A stretch of DNA of 64,000 bases from Chiridota heheva (Eukaryota; Echinodermata; Holothuroidea; Apodida; Chiridotidae). Shown piece after piece: positions 51,001-58,231 of the stretch. The notes beneath the pieces are model-generated. The model had not been told where the DNA came from and searched no databases. It saw only the letters and a list, made by a program, of their open reading frames with translations. A program made the translations under genes and the position numbers. Numbering within the stretch: position 1 is the first letter of the stretch; the number at the start of each line of letters is the position of its first letter. Location: NCBI GenBank assembly GCA_020152595.1, contig JAIGNY010001834.1, forward strand, positions 378,501 through 442,500, in the 5' to 3' direction.

Positions 51001-54000
51001 ACAACATTCTTAGCTCCTGCCTCCCTACTTGCTATTAAATAACAGCATTCTTAGCTCCTGCTCCCCTACCTGCTATCACATGACACAGCGTTCTTAGCTC
51101 CTGCCTCCCTGTGCAGCATTGCCCTGAATGCCAACTGCTCCAAAGATTCTGTTAATTGGAAATTCTTTTTGCTGAAGTTTTCAGTTGAGTCAGGCTAGAG
51201 AAGAAAGAACAAATCAAATAGTAATCAGTTTGAAATCCAACTACTGTACAGCTAAACAAAAAAGGACAATGCTGCATGCACTTCTGAAAACCTGACCTAA
51301 AGCCATAGTACAGTATAGTGTACTTGCAGTAAAAATTTGCTTTATCGCCAAAGATAGAAATAAGTCTGGTAAAATCTTAGCATACTCTAGCAGTTCTTAC
51401 AATTTTACCCAAATTTGGTTCTTGTATTACAAATTTATTCCGTTAAAAATAGCTGGAAATTTAATGAGCTTACAATTTTGTTTTATTAGCCAAAATTGAA
51501 AATGTTCTTGTTAAACTTTTGTGTTAAAAATGAAACTCAAGTCCTAAAATAAAAAGAATAATTAAAGGTAATAAACTCAAAATACATACTTAACTCATAG
51601 TTCTACCAGTATTCACCACAACCTTTTTCTTCAAATAGAGTTTGTTTGTAAGCTTTAGAATTCTCTACCAAGTGTTGTTCTGAATACTGGCAGCTTAAAC
51701 AGTTTCAAAAACAGACTAGACAAGCAATGGTGTAAGCAACCGTATTACCTTCATTACTGATACTACACAAGTCAGCTTTTTAATGACATTTCAATATCTG
51801 GCCCTTCAGGCGTTTAACGCCTTTCATCCAGTATGCATCATAGGTATCATAGGTTAAACTTAATTACCAATACAACGCAAGTCAGCTTTTAAGCAACATT
51901 TCTAGATCTGGACCATCAGGCATTTTAACGCCTTTCATCCAGTATGCATCATAGGTATCATAGGTTAACTTACTTCATTACCAATACGACGCAAGTCAGC
52001 TTTTAAGCAACATTTCCAGATCTGGACCTTCAAGCTTTTAACGCCTTTCATCAGTATTCATCATAGGTATCATAGGTTAACTTACTTCATTAAACCCTAA
52101 ATAGCAATTTACCACTTGAAAGTAGATCAAATTTCCCCAATTTTGCACCTAAGGAGGAAAGTTTTTGCATATTTCTGGCAGGGAATGGATTGTAAGGAAT
52201 TTATCTTGAAATTTTTAAGGGTCAGGGTTGGAAGACTTTTTGAAAGAATAACAAATCACCAAAATGACAGGTTTTTTCTATGCAGCGTAACACTAGTGAC
52301 CACAATGGTTGCCATTTCAAGTGTGGGCTTTAGGTATTTGGTGTACATAAGTTACATAAAAGTACATGTAACAAGATAACAGACTAAGTTACCATAAAGA
52401 AGGGTCAGTCACCCCATAAAATGCCCAAAATAGCACCATCATCACAAAAGAAAAACACAGGAAACATTTTAGAGTTAAAAAAACAATCAGTGATTTTTTT
52501 ATTTTTAATGTAATTTATTCTATTGATGATATTTTTTATCTACAGTACTGTTCCATCTCAGTTGAAAATTGCATCAGGCCAAAATGCATTTGTTTTTACA
52601 ACTGGAAAAAAGTAAGTCAGAAATGAGTCCCAAAATGCATCTCCCATCAGATTTGCATTCCCTTCAATACTCCTTTAATATTTCAACTCCCAACCCAGTC
52701 CGCCCCTGGCCTGCTGACGTATTTGCAAGCTGAACTATTATTCCAGAAAATCCACAAAGAAAACATAATTAACTTACTCTATTTTGCCGATTTTATTCTG
52801 AATATATAGTAATCCAAAACACATCTTAAATCAAGGTTGAATCCATCAAAAATATTGAAAATAAGTAGGAACACCCTATAATACACTCTGAAATATAAAG
52901 TTAACAAGATAAACTAGTTACACAAAGGTTGTAATGAAATAAGTCAGATCGGCAACTTTCTGAATTCACTTGTATTCTTGTAAACTTTGTTCCCACAGTC
53001 CACGGTCTTATTACGCCAAACCAGAGGCCAACATGTTGGGCATAGGACTCTTGGCGGGGGGGGGCCTTTGCTTGTGGGGGTCCTTGGTTGTGGAATTTAC
53101 TCCCGACTGAACTCAGATGTATTGATGGTGTATCCCTGACCTCCTTCAAAACTGGGCTTGAAACTTTTAAGGGGACATTAATCTAATGTGCAGCTTGATC
53201 CATTGTATTTCTGTTTATGTTGTCATTTCATGTTCTTGTTTTTGTTTTCGTGTCTGGTTTCCTTGTATGTAAAGCGCTTTTAAATGTTTTTACAAAATTA
53301 GCATATATAAATTTATGTATTATTATTATTATTATTATTATTAACAGTACTTACAGTTACTATACCTTCATCAGCTTCACTCCCCAAATTTCAAGGTCGC
53401 CATTTTTAAGCATGTGTTAAATTCCATTGACCCAGACTGCATAGTTTACAAAGTGTGAGCGGAAGTTCATTTTGAATCAAAAATTAGAGCAGAAGACTAT
53501 GCAATCTGGCCATTGACTTTTGCTTCAGCACACATCTTTAATTTTCAATGGAAGATTTCCTAGACCTAAAATCAGCAAAGTTTATGCAGTGAAGCTGATG
53601 AAGGTCTAGTTATAGCTAAGCGATAATAATGGCTAAACATTCACAGCACTGGATGAAATGGGTACCGGTGATTTCCACCCCAACTTCTCCATCCCCTTCC
53701 GCCCCACAATGTTGATGGCAGAAAATACCATTTAAAAACTGACCTTTTTTTTTACTTATTTGAAACAAACAAACAGGCTTTAATTCTTTTTAAGTAGCTA
53801 CAGCACATTGATGACTACTGCAAAGTGAAAATGTTGAAAATCAATTGGGCATTTGTTTATTCACATTCAAAGGGTATAAATGTTTGTGGAAATTATTGAG
53901 TGGGTCGCCAGTGCACCACAACTGGTTATTAAAGGCCGTGGACATTGACTTGGTTGTCGATGTTATGTCTGTCCATACGTCGTACCTGTGTTCTCGTTCG

Positions 54001-55201
54001 GGTCATATTAAGCGTTTCGTGATAGCATTGTTACTATCATACCCGAATACACAGGTGACGACCCCGTCATTGTAATTGTGTGTTCACTCGTCGTCGTCGT
54101 ACTTATTTGAGGAACTGAAAATTTTATATCCTGGAATGAATTGTTGAATTTAGTCAGTAAGACTGAAAGAGATAATGGCTGAATGGATTGTTGGATTATG
54201 TCGGCTAAATCTCTTCTTTACGCTAATCCTTTAGAAAACATTTTATATAAAAAGGTGGATGTACTCAGATAAACTTTTAGGTTACTTTGTTATCCCTTGT
54301 TATTCATAACATCAATACTAATCAAAGATTAATGTTCAAGCGGAGCTTTTGACTTATGATGTTCTCCTAGAAATACATCTGAGGGCAACATCCTTATACC
54401 AGCGCACTATAGGCCACACTAGAAATGGCAACCATAGGGGTCAATAGTGTTAGGCTGCACAGGAAAAACAAATTTTGATGATTTTTATTTCTTATTTAAA
54501 AAACCCGTACCCTTGGTCATGAAACTCTTAAAAATGGCGAGACAAATTCTTTAACAATCCACCATCTGCAAATAATATTCAAAAAGTTACATCCAAGGGT
54601 GCAAAATTAGGAAAAATTTGACACTTTTTGAGGCCTTAAAAATGAAATTCCAGTCGATTTTTATTAGCAAATTCAACTTAAATCATAACTATTTTAATTT
54701 GATCATGAAAAAATCTGAAATTTGGGATGAAAATATCCTTAAAAGATATATTAAATGTTATTTAGTGATTTATCAATTAGTTATGTCAATTACTTCGATA
54801 GAGGCTTAAAACAAACGGCTTTTAAACTTACATGGCTTTCAGAATAGCTTTAAATTTCCCCCAATTTTGCGCCTAAGGAAAACATTTTTTTTTTACAGGG
54901 AATGGATTGCTAACGATTTAATCTTGCCATTTTGAGGAGTTTCATTACCTTGATGCAAGAGTTTTTAAATAAATGTCAAAGTTCAACAAAATTTGAGATT
55001 TTTCCTTGCAATATAAGGAGCCTATCATTATGCCTAACACACACTGACACAGTATGACTTTAGATAGGATATGATTAACATAATGTTACCGCTCATATTT
55101 TAATATTCCAAAACAATCAACCAAATATTTACCACGTAATTTCTCTTTTTCAAATAACGAACAACTACGGCGTGGATGTCCTCTGATTTTACGCGTTTCA
55201 T
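29791..55201 (-). CDS. TAF5L: TAF5L (PAF65-beta-like) WD40 subunit of SAGA/PCAF-type complexes, whole gene, 14 coding exons
   Basis: Spliced by hand, the gene gives 1785 nt, 594 codons plus TGA; human TAF5L is 589 residues from memory. The start MKRVKSEDIH...YLKKRNYV matches the family N terminus. Residues about 66-200 form the TAF5-type N-terminal helical domain, residues 200-290 a low-complexity linker plus the conserved DGSPSLPSIVMYTFLNAY. From about 275 onward come six clear WD40 repeats and a partial seventh. TAF5L is a structural subunit of SAGA/PCAF histone acetyltransferase complexes in the nucleus, where it takes the place that TAF5 has in TFIID. TAF5L is preferred over TAF5 because of the MKRV start, overall length and details such as GHNYPIWDLDVSP and GHLMDVDCVRFHP. 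All 13 introns are GT-AG and every junction keeps phase. Introns are loaded with minisatellites and LINE pieces. Confidence 0.95.
30020..30215. repeat. Tandem duplication of a ~95-bp segment in TAF5L intron 13
   Basis: GGCACGGTCATGTGCTGAGGATG...TTTAATTGCCAGCACAGCATCAAATTGG occurs twice, at 30071-30126 and 30154-30209, each preceded by GGCAATCATGG-CAGAGGCCCTC. Confidence 0.9.
30420..30775 (-). mobile_element. TTAA inverted-repeat family, half element in intron 13
   Basis: Contains TTCCTCAAACTTTCTTCA, TCTAATGGTTTTTAAGAC, AATATGATAGAAT, GTGATGTCACA, and ends CATATAAGATGGACATGCTTGAC...GATCCTTTAA. It is the centre and one arm of the family described at 21312-22122. It lies 20 bp from exon 13. Confidence 0.8.
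30796..30976 (-). CDS. TAF5L: TAF5L exon 13 (WD40 repeats 5-6)
   Basis: 181 nt between acceptor TTTGTTTGTAG and donor GTGAGT. It ends repeat 5 (GEDRRIKVWDLGSGSVVKE) and holds repeat 6 (FRGHGDSVYGLSFSQDCSML, then ASGGLDNTIRIWDMRKNF). It is the exon with the strongest WD signature. Confidence 0.96.
31206..31622. repeat. Dispersed ~415-bp repeat, copy B, in intron 12
   Basis: Homologous to 22880-23283 along its length. No coding capacity. Confidence 0.85.
31905..32640. repeat. Decayed ~200-bp repeats in intron 12
   Basis: AAGCC-C-CCTACT followed by AT-rich sequence with TGCATGACATC recurs about four times (31944, 32074, 32290, 32446), along with GACATGAAT-CCA. The period is irregular. Confidence 0.55.
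32682..32736 (-). CDS. TAF5L: TAF5L exon 12 (fifth WD40 repeat, short exon)
   Basis: 55 nt between acceptor CATTTCAG and donor GTAAGA. It encodes STVLTLAFSPDGNYLASA and joins exon 13 to give AGEDRRIKVWD. Confidence 0.94.
33153..33540 (-). repeat. ~118-bp tandem array of partial copies of TAF5L exon 11 with its donor
   Basis: Three copies start (+ strand) CTTACCCTGTGTCCTGTTAA or a close variant at about 33180, 33300 and 33416, before the true exon at 33541. Each holds roughly the last 70 bp of the exon, the GTAAG donor, and a linker with ATTGGTTAATTCATAATGAC and ATGAATATTCAT. The copies lack the acceptor and carry indels in the RLWDI codons, so they cannot encode a blade. Confidence 0.9.
33541..33654 (-). 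CDS. TAF5L: TAF5L exon 11 (fourth WD40 repeat)
   Basis: 114 nt, 38 codons, between acceptor CTCTTTTCAG and donor GTAAGA. It encodes CVRFHPNCKYLATGSNDKSI then RLWDITEAKSVRLLTGHR. Three decayed copies of its 3' two thirds plus donor follow in the intron (33180-33540). Confidence 0.96.
34140..34372. mobile_element. Short TTAA-flanked inverted-repeat element in intron 10
   Basis: 233 bp between TTAA at 34136-34139 and 34373-34376. The ends are AGGAGCACTAGACCGACATG and, in reverse complement, AGGATCATTAGACCGAAAAG. The termini resemble those of the 15258 and 21312 elements but the interior is different. Confidence 0.75.
34388..34581 (-). CDS. TAF5L: TAF5L exon 10 (WD40 repeats 2-4)
   Basis: 194 nt between acceptor CCCCTTTCAG and donor GTAAGT. 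It ends repeat 2 (VRAWS), holds repeat 3 (LYKGHNYPIWDLDVSPFSLF, then FATASKDHTARLW) and starts repeat 4 (LCGHLMDVD). A TTAA-flanked element ends 5 bp downstream of the donor hexamer. Confidence 0.96.
34639..35003. mobile_element. MITE with CAGACCTGCCAAC termini in intron 9
   Basis: 365 bp. The first 13 bases CAGACCTGCCAAC are matched exactly by the reverse complement of the last 13. TAATTA flanks both ends (34633-34638 and 35004-35009). The superfamily is uncertain; the duplication could be 6 bp or a decayed 8 bp. Confidence 0.8.
35534..35640 (-). CDS. TAF5L: TAF5L exon 9 (second WD40 repeat, first part)
   Basis: 107 nt between acceptor CTTTTCACAG and donor GTAAAA. It encodes SGSESRTLRGHSGPVYSCNF then VPDSSVLLTCSEDAT. 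The GH and SEDAT positions fit the WD40 blade, which is finished by VRAW in exon 10. Confidence 0.95.
36355..36534 (-). CDS. TAF5L: TAF5L exon 8 (first WD40 repeat)
   Basis: 180 nt between acceptor CATCTTAG and donor GTAAGT. It encodes LCCAKMSPSCDLLVGGFEDS then AVRVWS, the first propeller blade, and the linker PEVDVSRVNLAGVYRPQESN leading to the second. The open frame listed by simple scanning in another frame here is not the gene. Confidence 0.93.
36605..37140. repeat. ~33-bp minisatellite in intron 7, about 16 copies
   Basis: The unit is close to GTAATAACACGGTTACTCATTGAAAGTATGTGT. It starts about 70 bp upstream (in transcription terms) of the exon 8 acceptor. Confidence 0.95.
37350..37645. 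repeat. Dispersed ~300-bp repeat, copy A (copy B at 50205)
   Basis: Shares AAAAATCTTCCCAC, ATGTTGATGTAGT-like, CATTGCACAATTACAT and CATACTGTTGCTTACTCAA with 50205-50530. Confidence 0.7.
37975..38463 (-). mobile_element. LINE reverse transcriptase fragment (Jockey/CR1 superfamily)
   Basis: The - strand frame 38463-38059 encodes YASWINSWLQ, GLPQGSVLGPLLFLIFIND and KFADDTKLY, which carries the catalytic ADD of reverse transcriptase. It continues LLQSDLDKLVFWSQ. After a frameshift at about 38060, DQERDLGVVITSNLKP follows, the normal next motif. The fragment is 5' and 3' truncated. Confidence 0.9.
38787..39000 (-). mobile_element. RNase-H LINE family, 3' UTR-only fragment
   Basis: On the - strand it ends in a (CAAA)n tail (TTTGTTTGTTTGTTT on +). 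Next to the tail is the 3' block seen on + as CACCACGACAACGAGGGTCA and TGCCTGAGAGGTCAGATCAT, identical in layout to 41969 and 48935. Confidence 0.8.
39217..39436 (-). CDS. TAF5L: TAF5L exon 7 (linker)
   Basis: 220 nt between acceptor TTTATAG and donor GTGTGT. It encodes a poorly conserved acidic and Ser/Pro-rich linker (KNGTKKHPAAIQQTEPDLAS, then KKPDVSPPSLDDQ) followed by the conserved KVRDGSPSLPSIVMYTFLNA. The donor GTGTGT is a weaker match to consensus than the others, but phase and homology (QG-LCCAKMSP across the junction) support it. Confidence 0.88.
39625..40290. repeat. 34-bp minisatellite in intron 6, about 17 copies
   Basis: The unit is TCATATATCCATGTCTTGTG then AGTACCTCAACAAA. It is very homogeneous between 39661 and 40190, with decayed units at both edges. 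It begins about 190 bp from the exon 7 acceptor. Confidence 0.95.
40340..40515 (-). mobile_element. Decayed fragment of the TTAA inverted-repeat family
   Basis: Contains CTCTTTAACAGAATACAATTTT, AAATGCTTTTTACACTTTTTTG and CTCTTTCATCT in the order of the family arm. Divergence is high. Confidence 0.45.
41305..41423 (-). CDS. TAF5L: TAF5L exon 6
   Basis: 119 nt between acceptor CTCTTGCAG and donor GTACAG. It encodes ECKYKVELGKDALEYLLRYL then QSRDTTLILKVLNFHVHLE, matching the family block NKYVVRLQEDSYNYLIRYLQ. Junctions to exons 5 and 7 restore Arg and Val codons. Confidence 0.93.
41870..45030. repeat. 44-bp minisatellite of intron 5, about 56 copies, split by a LINE
   Basis: The unit starts GGATCTAGATGATATGAGGC and ends AATGCCCGCT. 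Two or so units lie left of a LINE insertion (41969-42660), the rest to its right up to about 9 bp from the exon 5 donor. Variants (AGTGCCCGC, GAAGATATAAGTCCCC, TAGATATGAGG deletions) cluster regionally, as expected from local unequal exchange. Confidence 0.95.
41969..42660 (-). mobile_element. RNase-H-bearing LINE, 5'-truncated copy inserted in the 44-bp array
   Basis: The - strand encodes SHVGIPGNDRADIAAKLAL, the C-terminal end of an RNase H domain, and then CNNCHCILTIQHVLLACPLY, the zinc-knuckle tail. It ends in a (CAAA)n tail. CTGGATCTAG is present on both sides (41959-41968, 42661-42670), consistent with a 10-bp target duplication, though the array itself contains this word. Frame is intact over about 170 codons. 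Confidence 0.88.
45040..45169 (-). CDS. TAF5L: TAF5L exon 5
   Basis: 130 nt between acceptor TTTTCAAG and donor GTAATT. It encodes HNFYLKHQDVFQMVSGQGEL then LQSLTEVMNSVDILTNPLLM, the middle of the N-terminal domain. The 44-bp minisatellite of intron 5 begins only about 9 bp after this donor. Confidence 0.92.
45256..45385. repeat. Diverged copy of the 27768-27905 repeat
   Basis: Shares ATCTTATCGACCAATCAAA, CTGCACAATTCAC, TTTCAAA-GC and GCGTTATACATGAAAG in the same order and orientation. Lies in intron 4 near exon 5. Confidence 0.65.
45775..46745 (-). mobile_element. RNase-H-bearing LINE copy with longer ORF (intron 4)
   Basis: The - strand from about 46740 encodes an RNase H stretch with AEAKAILLALNFAELFFHPY and FSDSKSVLTGI. 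Later comes GHSFLTQSYLFSGSPKLLCP then TCNTDLSIKHILLACP. In-frame stops break it. The 3' end has a degenerate (CAAA)n tail (+ strand TTTGGTTTGGTTTG) and a diverged 3' UTR. It belongs to the 41969 family but is older. Confidence 0.8.
46845..46923 (-). CDS. TAF5L: TAF5L exon 4
   Basis: 79 nt between acceptor CTTTCAG and donor GTAGGT. It encodes VDLEQLIFPVFVHLFLEMIY then NGHKAE, matching the family helix PLLYPLFVYLHLNL. It ends one base into a codon completed by exon 5 (GCC, Ala). Confidence 0.92.
47630..47880. repeat. LINE-3'-end-like remnant in intron 3
   Basis: Contains AAAGCGCTTCACAATAAG and AGGCAGTTCATTCCAAAG, layouts typical of L2/CR1-type LINE 3' regions such as the one near 23560-23760. 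No frame is readable. Confidence 0.4.
48034..48065. repeat. Poly-A tract of about 32 bp
   Basis: Uninterrupted A run in intron 3. It could be a retroposon tail, but no element body is recognisable upstream. Confidence 0.95.
48648..48726 (-). CDS. TAF5L: TAF5L exon 3
   Basis: 79 nt between acceptor TATTTTCAG and donor GTAAGAC. It encodes NPNPDESGTQFSHFEVFVRS then ACEEYK, the beginning of the TAF5-type N-terminal domain, and ends in phase 0. Confidence 0.9.
48935..49650 (-). mobile_element. RNase-H-bearing LINE copy (intron 2)
   Basis: Same family and layout as 41969-42660: a (CAAA)n tail, the 3' UTR block with CACCACAACAGCAAGGGTCA on +, then on the - strand IDNKLHVIQPTIPIKLTI and RIGHTHLTHPHLLIGSP before the frame shifts. 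The - strand 5' end encodes a decayed RNase H end. Confidence 0.85.
49700..49960. repeat. Two diverged ~55-bp direct repeats about 190 bp apart
   Basis: GTCAAAGATGGGCACCCAAAAC...CATGGTAGAGTAAGGGTTTT at 49708-49760 recurs as GTCAAAGGTGGGGCACCCAAAAC...CGTGGTAGAGTAAGGGTT at 49900-49955. Confidence 0.7.
50205..50530. repeat. Dispersed ~320-bp repeat, copy B (intron 2)
   Basis: Homologous to 37350-37645. It runs directly into the exon-derived minisatellite at 50540. Confidence 0.7.
50540..51110 (-). repeat. ~41-45-bp minisatellite built from the exon 2 / intron 2 boundary of TAF5L
   Basis: On the - strand each unit reads close to GGCAGGAGCTAAGAATGCTG then a 3-7 bp variable stretch and ATGTGATAGCAG|GTAGGG. 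About 13 units lie downstream of the true junction; the most upstream unit is exon 2 itself. Most units keep the CAG|GTAGG donor. In-frame reading past the true donor meets TAG at once. Confidence 0.93.
51070..51194 (-). CDS. TAF5L: TAF5L exon 2, whose 3' end seeds a minisatellite
   Basis: 125 nt between acceptor CTCTAG and donor GTAGGG. It encodes PDSTENFSKKNFQLTESLEQ and continues LAFRAMLHREAGAKNAVSCDS. The last 40 or so bases and the donor form the unit of the tandem array at 50540-51110. The next codon in the intron after the split AG-G is TAG, so read-through would stop at once. Phase 2 to exon 3 gives DSSNPNPDE. Confidence 0.88.
51755..52095. repeat. ~110-bp tandem repeat, three copies (intron 1)
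   Basis: Units share CAAGTCAGCTTTTAAGCAAC, TTTAACGCCTTTCATC and ATCATAGGTATCATAGGTTA. The first unit is the most diverged. Confidence 0.92.
52960..53345 (+). mobile_element. L2/CR1-like LINE 3' end
   Basis: GTAAAGCGCTTTTAAATG followed by ATATAAATTTATG and a (TTA)n tail is the usual 3' terminus of L2/CR1-clade LINEs. Upstream, a GTGGAATTTACTCCC...TCCTTCAAAACTGGGCTTGA stretch corresponds to the ORF2 end (WN-LP...SFKTGLE) with frameshifts. Confidence 0.7.
53931..54100. repeat. Dispersed foldback repeat, copy B (copy A at 10202)
   Basis: About 170 bp. ACCTGTGTTCTCGTTCGGGT (53984-54003) is mirrored by ACCCGAATACACAGGT (54041-54056), giving an imperfect hairpin with a loop of about 40 bp. The sequence before and after matches 10202-10345. 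Confidence 0.75.
55133..55201 (-). CDS. TAF5L: TAF5L exon 1 (start codon)
   Basis: 23 codons from ATG (55199-55201), reading MKRVKSEDIHAVVVRYLKKR then NYV, followed by donor GTAAAT. The match to the family N terminus, which resembles a LisH-type helix, decides the start. It ends in phase 0. The 5' UTR and promoter lie at higher coordinates and show no obvious TATA box. Confidence 0.92.
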
Positions 55202-58018
<2,817 letters not shown>

Positions 58019-58026
58019 AATGGGAC

Positions 58027-58223
58027 CAGGCACGTAGCCAGAAATTTTGATGGAGGGGTGGGGGAAGGAGCATACCTCTATGAAAAATAATTTCCACCTG
58101 AGTGAACTATATATAACGTGGAAAAACTATATATAAAAAAAAAGTCCCAAAAATCGACATTCAGCAAAAGGGGAAGCCGCGGCTCTCACGGCCTTCCCAA
58201 TCTGCTCATTGGTTACGTGCCTG
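58027..58223. mobile_element. hAT-like MITE with perfect 8-bp target-site duplication
   Basis: 197 bp. Starts CAGGCACGTAGCCAGAA. The reverse complement of the end reads CAGGCACGTAACCAATG, so 13 of the first 14 bases match. AATGGGAC flanks both sides exactly (58019-58026, 58224-58231). No coding capacity. Confidence 0.9.
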
Positions 58224-58231
58224 AATGGGAC

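Noticed and set aside
30792-55201. TAF5 (TFIID subunit) instead of TAF5L
   Set aside because: The short N terminus starting MKRV, the total length near 590 residues and diagnostic WD-region wording fit TAF5L better. TAF5 has a longer N terminus with a more typical LisH region.
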